DNA of 64,000 nt from Thermoflexus hugenholtzii (GTDB taxonomy: Bacteria > Chloroflexota > Anaerolineae > Thermoflexales > Thermoflexaceae): NCBI RefSeq assembly GCF_018771565.1, contig NZ_CP076326.1, positions 2,108,001 through 2,172,000 on the forward strand. Direction: 5' to 3'. Below, one piece after another: positions 8,584 to 16,830 of the stretch. How positions within the stretch are numbered: the stretch's first letter is position 1; each line of letters begins with the position of its first letter. Made by a program: the position numbers and the translations under genes. Under the pieces are notes generated by a model, which was not told where the DNA came from, did not search any database, and worked only from the letters and a program-made list of their open reading frames with translations.

Positions 8584-9747
8584 ATGAGCAAGCCGCTCCC
8601 TGATGGAGGATCCCTTCCGGTAAGGGGAGGCGTGAGGGATCTCCTGCGCGTCCTGGGGGAACGGGGGCTCCGGTTGCCTTTGTTCTACAAGATCCTGATC
8701 GCCAACACCCTCCTGGTCGCGGCCGGGGCCGTGATCGGCACCACCCTGTCCTTTCGGGCAGGCCACCAGCTGTCCGGGGAGGCCTATCATCGCTGGCACT
8801 ACGTTTACATCCTGCTCTTCGCGGCGGGAGGGACGGCGCTGAGCGCCCTGATCTACAGCTTCCTGCTGCGCTGGGCCCTTCGTCCTCTGGAACAGCTCCA
8901 GGAAGCGGCCGAAGCGATCCGTCAGGGCCGGCTCGATGTGCGCGTCCCTCTCCACCCCTTCCGCGACGCTCAGATGGAACGGCTGGTGGAGACCTTCAAC
9001 CGGATGGTGGAGACCATCGCCAGCAACAGCGAGCGCCTGCACTGGCTCTCCCAGCAGATCCTGCAGGCTCAGGAGGAGGAACGGGCACGGATCGCGCGGG
9101 AACTGCACGATGAGGCCGCCCAATGGTTGACCTCCCTGCTGATCCGCCAGCGCCTGCTTCTCCGCAACCTCCCCCCGGAGATGCGCCCGGAGGTGGAGGA
9201 GCTCCAGCGGATGACCGCCGCCGCCCTGGAGCATCTCCGCCGGATCGCCATGGAGCTCCGCCCCGCCATCCTGGATGACCTGGGGCTGGTGGAAGCGCTG
9301 CGATGGCAGGCGGAGGAGTTCCAGAAACAGACAGGGGTCCCCATCACCCTCCGGGTCCAGGGACGGATCGAACGGCTGCCCCGCCAGGTGGAGCTGGTTC
9401 TTTATCGGGTCGCCCAGGAAGCCCTGACCAACATCGCCCGGCACGCCCGGGCCACCCGGGTGGAGGTTACATTAAACTGCTCAACGGAGCATCTGGAGCT
9501 TTTCATCGCAGATGACGGGGTCGGCTTCGACCCGGAGGCGGTCCGGCGGTCGCGCGCCCGCTCCCTCGGGCTGATCGGGATGGCCGAGCGTCTCGCCCTG
9601 ATCGGGGGGACGCTGGAGATCGATTCCGCCCCCGGCAAGGGCACGCGCATCCGCGCCCGGGTGCCTGCGGGTGGACCCCATTGTCTGGCTCGGGAGGTCT
9701 GGCATGATGAACGGAGGACGGAAGATCCGCATCCTGATCGCGGATGA
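8584..9747 (+). CDS. NarL-family membrane sensor histidine kinase
   Basis: This 387-residue kinase has two predicted membrane spans (about residues 36-58 and 75-98) that bracket a very short extracytoplasmic loop of under 20 residues. A HAMP linker, a HisKA_3 dimerisation domain with the phospho-acceptor His in ARELHDEAAQ, and a HATPase_c domain with EALTNIARHA, DDGVGFDP and GLIGMAERL follow. The tiny loop suggests that the signal is sensed in the membrane or cytoplasm. Its 3' end overlaps the start of the response-regulator gene by 44 bases, so the pair is coupled. It starts 46 bases after the CoA-transferase gene. Confidence 0.92.
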   Translation: MSKPLPDGGSLPVRGGVRDLLRVLGERGLRLPLFYKILIANTLLVAAGAVIGTTLSFRAGHQLSGEAYHRWHYVYILLFAAGGTALSALIYSFLLRWALRPLEQLQEAAEAIRQGRLDVRVPLHPFRDAQMERLVETFNRMVETIASNSERLHWLSQQILQAQEEERARIARELHDEAAQWLTSLLIRQRLLLRNLPPEMRPEVEELQRMTAAALEHLRRIAMELRPAILDDLGLVEALRWQAEEFQKQTGVPITLRVQGRIERLPRQVELVLYRVAQEALTNIARHARATRVEVTLNCSTEHLELFIADDGVGFDPEAVRRSRARSLGLIGMAERLALIGGTLEIDSAPGKGTRIRARVPAGGPHCLAREVWHDERRTEDPHPDRG

Positions 9748-10378
9748 CCACCCGGTGCTCCGCCGGGGTCTGCGGGCGCTGATCGAAGAAGAGCCGGACA
9801 TGGAGGTGGTGGGGGAGGCCGGGAACGGCCTGGAGGCGGTGCAGCTGGCCGAGCGGCTCCGCCCCGACGTGGTCATCATGGACATCTCGATGCCGGAGCT
9901 GGACGGGCTGGAGGCGACCCGGCGGATCCGCGAACGTTCCCCTTCCACCTACATCCTGATCCTCACCGTCCACGCCCACGAACGCTACCTCTTTCCCGTC
10001 CTCAAAGCGGGGGCCTCCGGATACGTTCGCAAGACCGCTGCGGATGAGGAGCTGATCGAAGCCATCCGGGTGGTAGCCCGAGGCGATGTCTTCCTCTATC
10101 CCTCCGCCACCCGCATGCTCCTGGACGATTACCTCGCCCAGGTTCGGGCCGGGCGTGAGCAGGATTCCTACGAGAGCCTCAGCGAGCGGGAGCGGGAGAT
10201 CCTCCGCCTGCTGGCGGAGGGTCACACCAACGCGGAGATCGCTCAGAAATTGAACCTCAGCGTGAAAACGGTGGAGACTTACCGAACGCGCATCATGGAG
10301 AAGCTGCATCTGCGCACCCGGGCCGAGCTGGTGCGTTATGCCCTCCGCAAAGGCCTGATCTCCGAAGAGACCGCTTGA
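9704..10378 (+). CDS. NarL/FixJ-type response regulator
   Basis: This 224-residue regulator has a complete receiver domain, with the acidic pair D14-D15, phospho-acceptor D60 in IMDISMPELDG and the lysine of GYVRKT. A LuxR-type helix-turn-helix (LSEREREILRLLAEGHTNAEIA) lies at about 155-215. The ATG at 9704 has a GGGAGG site six bases upstream, better than an in-frame ATG at 9671. It is the partner of the overlapping histidine kinase. The next gene, a radical SAM protein, follows after 18 bases and is probably in the same transcript. Confidence 0.93.
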   Translation: MMNGGRKIRILIADDHPVLRRGLRALIEEEPDMEVVGEAGNGLEAVQLAERLRPDVVIMDISMPELDGLEATRRIRERSPSTYILILTVHAHERYLFPVLKAGASGYVRKTAADEELIEAIRVVARGDVFLYPSATRMLLDDYLAQVRAGREQDSYESLSEREREILRLLAEGHTNAEIAQKLNLSVKTVETYRTRIMEKLHLRTRAELVRYALRKGLISEETA

Positions 10379-10396
10379 TTCGAAAGGAGGACCCCT

Positions 10397-11575
10397 TTGG
10401 CCCGTTTGAGGCTTGAAGCGGACGGAACGCTGCGCCTCCCCCCGGAGATCCTTCGTTCATACGGCGTGGAGCCGGGGACGGAAGGCGTGCTGGAGCAAAC
10501 GGAGGATGGATGGGCTTTCCACGCCATCCGCCCCGATCTGCGCCGCGTTTACGTGGAGGTCACTGCCCTCTGCAATCTCAACTGCGCCATCTGCATCCGT
10601 CGGGTCTGGCGGGATCGCCCCGGATCCATGCGCTGGGAGGTTTTCGAAGAGCTCATCCGACAGCTGCGGGCCTTCCCGGAGCTGCGCCGGATCACGTTCG
10701 GCGGGTTCGGGGAGCCTCTCGTCCATCCCCGCATCGCGGATATGGTGGCCCTGGCACGAACCCTGGGTGTGGGGATCACCCTGACCACTAACGGCCTGCT
10801 TTTGGATCGGGCGATGGCGGAGGCGCTGTCGGAAGCCGGGCTGGACACGGTGGTTGTGTCCATCGACACCGCCCACCTTCAGGCCTATCGGCAGGCCGGC
10901 CTGGTCGACGGCCTGGATCGGGTCATCGATAACATCCGCGGGCTGCAGGCGCTGGCGCGGGCGCACCGCCGCCTGGTCCCCCGCATCGGGCTGGAGTTCG
11001 TGCTCACCCGGGACAGCCTCCCGGAGCTCCCTCATGTCCCCCGCCTGGCCCAGGCGCTGGGAGCCTCGTTCGTTCTCATCACCCATCTGCTCCCCCACAC
11101 GCCGGATCAGGCCCAGGCCATCCTGTATGACCGCGGAGAGCCCCTCCCCGCCCTCCCCGGCTGGCCGGTCCCCGGCGGGGACTGGCTGGTCTGGGGCCTC
11201 GCTCGCATGCCGCGCTCCCGATGGGGCGCGATGCGGCGCTGCCGCTTTATCGAAGAACGCTCCACCGTGATCCGCTGGGACGGCGGGGTCAGCCCCTGCT
11301 ATGCGTTGATGCATTCTTATCCCTATTACATTTACGGACGTCGCAAAGAGGTCACCGCCTACATCCTGGGCTTCATCCAGCAACAACCCCTCATCGAGAT
11401 CTGGGGCTCGGAGGAATATGTGCGGTTCCGGGCGAAAGTGCGGGCCTTCCGTTTCCCCTCTTGTGTGGATTGCGGGATGGCCTGCTACTACGCCGCCCAC
11501 AACGAGGACTGCTGGGGAAACACTCCCTCCTGCGCCGATTGTCTCTGGGCTCAGGATATCATCCGCTGCCCATGA
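10397..11575 (+). CDS. Radical SAM/SPASM protein, tungsten-oxidoreductase-maturase-like
   Basis: This 392-residue protein starts at a TTG behind a strong GAAAGGAGG site. Residues 1-45 resemble a short AbrB/SpoVT-type swapped-hairpin domain. The radical SAM cluster is C59-x3-C63-x2-C66 (ALCNLNCAICIR). The C-terminal third has the extra cysteines of a SPASM region, ending in NEDCWGN and CADCLWAQDIIRCP. From memory this tail and the N-terminal domain resemble the radical SAM maturase found with tungsten-cofactor oxidoreductases; I cannot confirm the subfamily. No AOR-type tungsten enzyme is encoded in this window. It follows a two-component pair, so it may be a regulated maturation or peptide-modifying enzyme. 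Confidence 0.75.
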   Translation: MARLRLEADGTLRLPPEILRSYGVEPGTEGVLEQTEDGWAFHAIRPDLRRVYVEVTALCNLNCAICIRRVWRDRPGSMRWEVFEELIRQLRAFPELRRITFGGFGEPLVHPRIADMVALARTLGVGITLTTNGLLLDRAMAEALSEAGLDTVVVSIDTAHLQAYRQAGLVDGLDRVIDNIRGLQALARAHRRLVPRIGLEFVLTRDSLPELPHVPRLAQALGASFVLITHLLPHTPDQAQAILYDRGEPLPALPGWPVPGGDWLVWGLARMPRSRWGAMRRCRFIEERSTVIRWDGGVSPCYALMHSYPYYIYGRRKEVTAYILGFIQQQPLIEIWGSEEYVRFRAKVRAFRFPSCVDCGMACYYAAHNEDCWGNTPSCADCLWAQDIIRCP

Positions 11576-11582
11576 AGAAAAA

Positions 11583-11613
11583 GCGGGTCAGACCCCTCCA
11601 GGGTCTGACCCGC
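11583..11613 (-). terminator. Strong terminator of the rhodanese/Mo-oxidoreductase operon
   Basis: A perfect 13-bp stem (GCGGGTCAGACCC and its complement) has a 5-base loop and, read on the minus strand, is followed by TTTTTC. It lies between the convergent radical SAM and rhodanese genes. It should end the minus-strand operon and may also stop plus-strand transcription. Confidence 0.85.
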
Positions 11614-11631
11614 CAGATGCCCTCGCCGGCT

Positions 11632-12549
11632 TCACTGGGCTTTCTCCACGGGCTCCCCGGCCTTCTGCCAGCCGACGATGGCGGGGGTGAAGTTGCGCAC
11701 GTTGGTGTAGCCCAGCAGCTGCAGCGCCGCCGTGGCCATCCCCGCTCGATGCCCCGTCCGGCAATAGACCACCACCGGCTTGTCCTTCGGCAACTTGTCC
11801 AGATTCTTCGCCAGCGTCCGAATCGGGATGTTCACCGCCCCAGGGATGTGCCCCTCCGCATACTCGTTCGGCTCCCGCACATCCACCAGCACCACGTTCC
11901 CCGCCGCCAGCATGTCCTTCAACGCTTCCACCGTCCCCACCGTGTAATACTTGTCCGGAATCCCGCTCAAAAACCGATCCACCACCGCGAGGAGCTCCGG
12001 ATCCACCTGGGGCTGTCCGACGGAGCGCGCTTCCACCGGCTCGGTGCTGAGCGGCTCCCCCGCGTCCTTCCAGCCGACAATGGCGGGGGTGAAGTTGCGC
12101 ACGTTGGTGTAGCCCAGCAGCTGCAGCGCCGCCGTGGCCATCCCCGCTCGATGCCCCGTCCGGCAATAGACCACCACCGGCTTGTCCTTCGGCAACTTGT
12201 CCAGATTCTTCGCCAGCGTCCGAATCGGGATGTTCACCGCCCCAGGGATGTGCCCCTCCGCATACTCGTTCGGCTCCCGCACATCCACCAGCACCACATT
12301 CCCCGCCGCCAGCATGTCCTTCAACGCTTCCACCGTCCCCACCGTGTAATACTTGTCCGGAATCCCGCTCAAAAACCGATCCACCACCGCCTTCACATCG
12401 AGGGCCGCTTTGGTGGGCGTCGGCGGGACCGGAGTGGGCGCCACCGTCGGCGTGGGAGGGGCCACGGTGGGCGTCGGAGCGACCGCAGGCCCGCAGGCCG
12501 CCAGCGTTAGAGCAAAGATGGTGAGAAGGATCCACAACGTCCGCTTCAT
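11632..12549 (-). CDS. Lipoprotein with two nearly identical tandem rhodanese domains
   Basis: This 305-residue protein has a lipoprotein signal (LTLAACGP, lipid Cys 19) and a Pro/Thr/Val-rich linker to about residue 47. Two rhodanese domains offset by exactly 134 residues follow. Each has VDVREPNEYAEGHIPGA and the active-site loop YCRTGHRAG, with catalytic cysteines C129 and C263. It should be anchored outside the cytoplasmic membrane and handle persulfide or thiosulfate sulfur. It is the last gene of the minus-strand run that starts with the molybdopterin oxidoreductase, and it is separated from the cytochrome b gene by only 34 bases. That placement supports a sulfur-metabolic role for the operon. 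Confidence 0.88.
   Translation of the reverse strand: MKRTLWILLTIFALTLAACGPAVAPTPTVAPPTPTVAPTPVPPTPTKAALDVKAVVDRFLSGIPDKYYTVGTVEALKDMLAAGNVVLVDVREPNEYAEGHIPGAVNIPIRTLAKNLDKLPKDKPVVVYCRTGHRAGMATAALQLLGYTNVRNFTPAIVGWKDAGEPLSTEPVEARSVGQPQVDPELLAVVDRFLSGIPDKYYTVGTVEALKDMLAAGNVVLVDVREPNEYAEGHIPGAVNIPIRTLAKNLDKLPKDKPVVVYCRTGHRAGMATAALQLLGYTNVRNFTPAIVGWQKAGEPVEKAQ
11668..11988. repeat. 321-bp direct repeat, copy A (rhodanese domain 2)
   Basis: This stretch matches 12070-12390 with only two mismatches that I could find by eye (G/A in GACRATGG and G/A in ACCACRTTCC). The offset is 402 bases, exactly 134 codons, so reading frame is preserved. Confidence 0.95.
12070..12390. repeat. 321-bp direct repeat, copy B (rhodanese domain 1)
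   Basis: This is the partner of 11668-11988. An 81-base unique linker separates the two copies. Near-identity at synonymous positions indicates a recent duplication or continuing gene conversion. Confidence 0.95.
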
Positions 12550-12583
12550 GGTTGCCTCCTGAGACTCAGGGTTTCGTGCATGC

Positions 12584-13300
12584 TTATCCCACTGCTTCCT
12601 CCTCGGCCCGGGCGCCGCGAACCCGGCGAGGCTCCGGGATCTCCTCCTGCACTTCGATCACATAGGGAGGCTCCTGGGGGATGGAGGCCAGCCACAGGGC
12701 ATGCTCCATCCGAGCGTATTCCTCGCTGACGTAGCCAGTGGTCATCGCCGGCAGGGCATCGTAGACGAAAGTGAAATAGATGTGGCCTACGGTGAGGATG
12801 GCCATCAGGGCCATCGAGAGATCATGAACGAGCGTTGCCGCGAGCAGGCCGGTGGGCCCGAGGGAGCCCTTGCCCAGCCACAGGGCCAGGCCGGAGCCGG
12901 AGATGGCAAAGTAAGCGATGATGGTGAGGGCGTGATGGATCTTCTGGCCCGCGTTGACCCGCCCCTGAGGGGGCAGATGCGAGGTGCGACCCAGGAAATA
13001 GCCCGGGAAACCTTTCAGCCATTCCAGATCCTCTCGGGTGTAGGTGAAGGAATCCCGAACCAGATCCCGAAGCCCCCGGAAGTCCAGAAGGGCATACAGG
13101 GCGGGGGTGAGGAGGAAGATCACCGCCGCCACCCGGTGCAGCAGGCGGGAGAGGCCGCCGGCCGCGAGGAAGGAGAGGGGTGGCCAGATCAGGGCCAGCC
13201 CGGTGATGAGGAGAACGAAGAAGGCCCCCGCGTGGAGCCAGTGGACCACCCGCTGGCCCGGACGATAGCGCAGCACCCATCGGACAGTCCGCGTGGCCAT
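12584..13300 (-). CDS. Cytochrome b subunit (FdnI/PhsC-like) of a membrane oxidoreductase
   Basis: This 238-residue integral membrane protein has four predicted helices. Histidines suitable for two b hemes are in VVHWLHAG (H20, H23), LLHRVAA, ATLVHDLSM and TVGHIYFTF. The motif GRVNAGQKIHH before the third helix is typical of the gamma subunit of formate dehydrogenase-N and related di-heme cytochromes b. It would exchange electrons between the quinone pool and the Fe-S subunit encoded three bases upstream. The charged C-terminal tail (about 175-238) is cytoplasmic. Confidence 0.88.
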   Translation of the reverse strand: MATRTVRWVLRYRPGQRVVHWLHAGAFFVLLITGLALIWPPLSFLAAGGLSRLLHRVAAVIFLLTPALYALLDFRGLRDLVRDSFTYTREDLEWLKGFPGYFLGRTSHLPPQGRVNAGQKIHHALTIIAYFAISGSGLALWLGKGSLGPTGLLAATLVHDLSMALMAILTVGHIYFTFVYDALPAMTTGYVSEEYARMEHALWLASIPQEPPYVIEVQEEIPEPRRVRGARAEEEAVG

Positions 13301-13303
13301 GGT

Positions 13304-14038
13304 TCACTCCCCATGGTTTTGCGAGTTCCGCTTTTCCTCTAAATGACGCCGCCGGGCGATGAAGAAGGCGATCCCGCTGGTGAGGACGCTGAGCGCGAGG
13401 GCGCCCAGACTCAAGGGCTGAACCCCATCCTTCCAGATGGCCAGGGGCGGGATCTGCGGCTGCGCCGGCAGGCCCAGCGCCTCCGGCGGTGCCGGAAGCA
13501 CCATGATGACCCCCAGACCGCCCATCTGGGTCTCTCCATAGATCTGAGCCTCGGGGTAGCGATCCTTCAGAGCGGCCACCCGCGCCCGCGCCTCCGCCAG
13601 GATCTCTTCCCGGGTCCCGCACTGCAGGGCCCCCGCCGGGCAGGTTCGGACGCACCAGGGCTCCTCACCCCTCTGGACCAAATCGAGACACGAAGCGCAT
13701 TTGGAGACGCGTCCGTCCACCAGGCGCGGCACCTTATATGGGCAAACTTCGACGCAGTAGCCGCACCCGCTGCATCGGTCGAAATCCACCAGCGTGAAGC
13801 CATCGCGCTTGTAGAGGGCGCCGGTCGGACAGACCTGGACGCATGCCGCCTCCGCACAGTGGAAGCAACGATGAGGGACGAAGGCGCCCCGCAGCTCGGG
13901 GAAGCGGCCCCACACCACCTCCCGGATCTCCACCCATCGCTCTCCGGGGGCCAGCTCCCGGCCGGCCTTGCAGGCGATCACACAGGCCTGACAACCCAGA
14001 CATCGGCTCAGGTCGATGAGCATCGCCAGTCGGGCCAC
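13304..14038 (-). CDS. Four-cluster ferredoxin-type electron-transfer subunit (FdnH/PhsB-like)
   Basis: This 244-residue subunit starts at GTG behind GGGAGGTGTGAA. It carries four [4Fe-4S] binding sets, including CLGCQACVIACK, CFHCAEAACVQVCP, CSGCGYCVEVCP and CASCLDL..CVRTCP. A single hydrophobic helix near residues 210-230 anchors it, as in FdnH. It links the molybdopterin subunit to the cytochrome b. The gene starts one base after the stop of the catalytic subunit. Whether the complex faces outside follows from the Tat signal on the catalytic subunit. Confidence 0.9.
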   Translation of the reverse strand: MARLAMLIDLSRCLGCQACVIACKAGRELAPGERWVEIREVVWGRFPELRGAFVPHRCFHCAEAACVQVCPTGALYKRDGFTLVDFDRCSGCGYCVEVCPYKVPRLVDGRVSKCASCLDLVQRGEEPWCVRTCPAGALQCGTREEILAEARARVAALKDRYPEAQIYGETQMGGLGVIMVLPAPPEALGLPAQPQIPPLAIWKDGVQPLSLGALALSVLTSGIAFFIARRRHLEEKRNSQNHGE

Positions 14039-14039
14039 T

Positions 14040-16316
14040 TCACACCTCCCGGATCAGGCGCACGAAATTCACCCGCATCCCCGCCCCGCCCGAGATCGGA
14101 TCCAGACGATACCGGGTGATGAGCAGGTTGTCGCTCGCCCCCCGTCCCTCCGCCCGGCTCAACCGGGAACCCCGATGGCCGAAGCCGTGAACCAGATAGA
14201 CGGCATCCTTGCGGATACGCGGGGTCGCCCGCACCCGCACCGGACCGCTGCGGACGCCGTCCTGGTTCTCCAGGAGAACCAGGTCGCCGTTCTTCAAGCC
14301 CAGCGCGGCAGCCGCCTCATCGTTGACCCACACCTCGTTCTCCGGATAAACCTCCGCCAGCCAGGGGTTGTTCTGGGTCTTGCCGAAGGTGTGGAGCGGG
14401 TGCCGCCCATACAGCAGGCGGAAGTATCCCGGCAGCGGCTCCTCCACCGGCTCATAAACGGGGAGCGGATCGAAACCCGCCCGGGCCAGGGCCTCCGAGT
14501 AGATCTCGATCTTGCCGCTGGGGGTGGGGAACGGCGTCTCCCCCTCCCCGTAGTCCTCCAGGTAAGGCTTGCCGGGCCAAGTGAAGACCCCGCCCGCCTC
14601 CCGCAGCCGGTCCAGGGAGAGGCCCACGGACATCAGGCGGGTGTTCAGGTATTCCTCGATGCTGGACCACTGGAAGTAATCGGCCAGACCCAGCCGCAAC
14701 CCCAGCTCCCGGGCGATCCACCAACCCGGACGGGTGTCCGGCAGAGGCTCCACCGCCGGCTCCCGCAAGGCGATGTAGGGCGTGCGGTGCAAAGCCACCC
14801 ACAGCTCATCGTAACGCTCCAGGAACGTCGCCTCCGGCAGGACGATGTCCGCCCAGGCCAGGTGCTCCTGGGGGAGCACATCGATGGCCAGGACGAACTC
14901 CAGGCGCTTCAACGCCTCGATGGTGCGCGGGACGTTGGGGATCGAATGGAACAGGTTGACCCCGTAGACGACCAGGCCGCGGATGGGATAGGGCTGGCCG
15001 GTGATCATCGGCTCGATGAGCTCCTGGATGACCACGGGGCCGGTGGCGAACTTGCTCCCCACCCCATCCGCGCGGGGCGGATGCCCCGGCGTGTCCGGGA
15101 TCCGGATGCCCGTCGCCGCCGCGCCGCATCCTCCCGCCGCCACCTCCACCGGGAAAGGCGGGTGCGGATAGGGATCCAGGGCCGGCGCCCGCGGGATGTA
15201 GAGGCCGCCCCGCCGCCCCACGTTGCCCAGCAACACGTTCAGGATGAAGAGCGCCCGCATGCGCTGGGTGTCGTTCCCATACCAGACCACATGCCGCCCG
15301 GGCGGGATCACCACCTGAGGCCGGTGGGCTGCCATCTCCCGGGCGACCTCCCGGATCACCTCCGCCGGGATCTCGGTGATCGGGGCCGCCCATTCCGGAG
15401 TGAAGGGACGGATATGCTCCGCCAGACGCTCAAAGCCAACCGTGTATTTCTCGATGTATTCGCGATCGTAAAGCCCTTCGGTGATCAGGACGTTCATCCA
15501 GGCCAGAAGAAGGGCCGTGTCCGTGCCGGGCTTGATGGGCAGCCAGCGGTGCGCCTTCAGCGCCGCCGTGGAGCAGCGGGGATCCACCACCACGAGCTTC
15601 GCCCCCCGGGCCAGGGCCCGGGCGAAGTCCTGCATCACTGTGTTGTGGGCGTTCTCCCCGATGTGATTGCCGATGAGGACGATGTAGCGGGTGTTCTCCC
15701 AGTCCACCGGCTCGTGGCCGCCTACGCCCCGCCCGAAGGTGATCTGAGCGGCAACCTCGCGGGGGGTCAGACAGAGGCCGGTGGCCGGCTTGCCGACGTT
15801 GGGGCTGCCGAAAGCCAGAGGCAGATAGTCCCCGAACCAGAAGTCCCCGGTGGTGTGGGCAAACCACGCCACCGACTCCGGCCCATACTGATCCCGGAGG
15901 CGAGCCAGCGCTTCCGCCGCTCGATCCAGCGCCTCCTCCCAGGTCGCCTCCCGGAACGACCAGGTCCCCCGTTCCCCGGTGCGGATCAGCGGCTTGCGCA
16001 GACGGTCCGGATCGTAAAGGTGGGCCACGGCCGCCTGACCCCGGCCGCACAGACGGCCCCGGCTCTTCGGGTCCTTCGGGTTGCCCTCCACCTTCACGAC
16101 CCGGCCGTTCACGGTATAGACCAGCATGCCACAGCGCCACATGCACATATCGCAGTAGTTGTAAGTGATCCGCACCTCATCGGGACGATACCACGGCCAG
16201 CGCGCCCCGCGGGCTCGAAGGAAGGCGAGCACAGGCTCTCCGATCCGGGAGAGGCCCATCCACATCCCCGCAAGGGCGCCCCCACGTTGCAGGAACTCCC
16301 GACGGGTCAGCTTCAT
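14040..16316 (-). CDS. Tat-exported molybdopterin oxidoreductase, thiosulfate/polysulfide-reductase-like catalytic subunit
   Basis: This 758-residue catalytic subunit belongs to the DMSO reductase superfamily. A twin-arginine signal (TRREFLQRGG) opens the protein. The FS0 cluster ligands are C55, C58, C62 and C90. A cysteine at 182 (TGLCLTP) sits where the Mo/W ligand is expected; I see no in-frame UGA and no formate-dehydrogenase-type CxH signature. The length and the Cys ligand favour a PhsA/PsrA-like sulfur-oxyanion or polysulfide reductase. The FdnI-type cytochrome and rhodanese neighbours point towards thiosulfate reductase. Formate dehydrogenase or another member cannot be excluded. The ATG at 16316 is chosen because it places the Tat signal at the N-terminus. 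Confidence 0.82.
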   Translation of the reverse strand: MKLTRREFLQRGGALAGMWMGLSRIGEPVLAFLRARGARWPWYRPDEVRITYNYCDMCMWRCGMLVYTVNGRVVKVEGNPKDPKSRGRLCGRGQAAVAHLYDPDRLRKPLIRTGERGTWSFREATWEEALDRAAEALARLRDQYGPESVAWFAHTTGDFWFGDYLPLAFGSPNVGKPATGLCLTPREVAAQITFGRGVGGHEPVDWENTRYIVLIGNHIGENAHNTVMQDFARALARGAKLVVVDPRCSTAALKAHRWLPIKPGTDTALLLAWMNVLITEGLYDREYIEKYTVGFERLAEHIRPFTPEWAAPITEIPAEVIREVAREMAAHRPQVVIPPGRHVVWYGNDTQRMRALFILNVLLGNVGRRGGLYIPRAPALDPYPHPPFPVEVAAGGCGAAATGIRIPDTPGHPPRADGVGSKFATGPVVIQELIEPMITGQPYPIRGLVVYGVNLFHSIPNVPRTIEALKRLEFVLAIDVLPQEHLAWADIVLPEATFLERYDELWVALHRTPYIALREPAVEPLPDTRPGWWIARELGLRLGLADYFQWSSIEEYLNTRLMSVGLSLDRLREAGGVFTWPGKPYLEDYGEGETPFPTPSGKIEIYSEALARAGFDPLPVYEPVEEPLPGYFRLLYGRHPLHTFGKTQNNPWLAEVYPENEVWVNDEAAAALGLKNGDLVLLENQDGVRSGPVRVRATPRIRKDAVYLVHGFGHRGSRLSRAEGRGASDNLLITRYRLDPISGGAGMRVNFVRLIREV

Positions 16317-16347
16317 CGAACACCCTCCTCCAGCGGACTTCAAACCC

Positions 16348-16830
16348 TCACGGACCAACGGGGCTCAAGCGAGACGAGGCGGAGATCTCCCCTTCTCCGG
16401 CTCCGGCCTCCTGAGCGGGGGCCGCCGGCAACAATCCCTCCCGCTCCATCGCCCGGCGGACCAGGCAGAGGATCGTGACCATCCACTCTTCATCCAGCCG
16501 ATCCCGCGGGGTGCTGGCGCACGCCCCCGCTGCCCAGAGGGCGGACCGATAGGCTTTCGGCGCGCCCGGCGGCAACAGCACCACCACGCGCATCTGAGGG
16601 TTGCGATCGAACATGCGGGAGAGGAGATCAGGCGTTTCCTCTTTCGCCCATTCCCAATCCAGCAACAGTAACGTCCTCGGATCACGCCCGGCCCTCTCCT
16701 CCAGCTCGGAAGGCGCTTCCACCGTTTCCACCGTCACCGGCCAGGGAAGTAGATCCAGGGCTGCCTGAGCCACTCGCTGCATGGTCTGACGAAACAACGG
16801 AGACGCGATCGCCAGAAGAACTCGCAACAT
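16348..16830 (-). CDS. Pseudo-receiver (degenerate CheY-like) protein
   Basis: This 160-residue protein has the alternating pattern of a response-regulator receiver domain. It starts RVLLAIASPLFRQTMQR, close to the usual V-L-I-A-D-D-H-x-x-F-R pattern but with I-A-S in place of the acidic pair. An aspartate is retained at the phospho-acceptor position (TLLLLDWEWA, D58), but no typical S/T-x-x-x-K ending is clear and there is no output domain. Such proteins act as phosphorylation-independent adaptors. It precedes the molybdopterin oxidoreductase gene by 31 bases on the same strand, so it may be the first gene of that operon. The family assignment is by fold pattern only. Confidence 0.6.
   Translation of the reverse strand: MLRVLLAIASPLFRQTMQRVAQAALDLLPWPVTVETVEAPSELEERAGRDPRTLLLLDWEWAKEETPDLLSRMFDRNPQMRVVVLLPPGAPKAYRSALWAAGACASTPRDRLDEEWMVTILCLVRRAMEREGLLPAAPAQEAGAGEGEISASSRLSPVGP

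Noticed and set aside
11221-12510. Internally repeated 429-codon protein on the plus strand
   Set aside because: The repeat is only the antisense reading of the duplicated rhodanese domains, and the frame runs through the terminator hairpin and the radical SAM gene.
14040-16316. Selenocysteine (UGA) in the molybdopterin enzyme
   Set aside because: The frame has no internal TGA, and a normal cysteine codon sits at the expected ligand position (residue 182).
14016-16478. Long open frame of 820 codons on the plus strand
   Set aside because: It is antisense to the molybdopterin oxidoreductase. The translation is rich in His, Arg, Pro and Gln without recognisable motifs, which is usual for the opposite strand of GC-rich genes.
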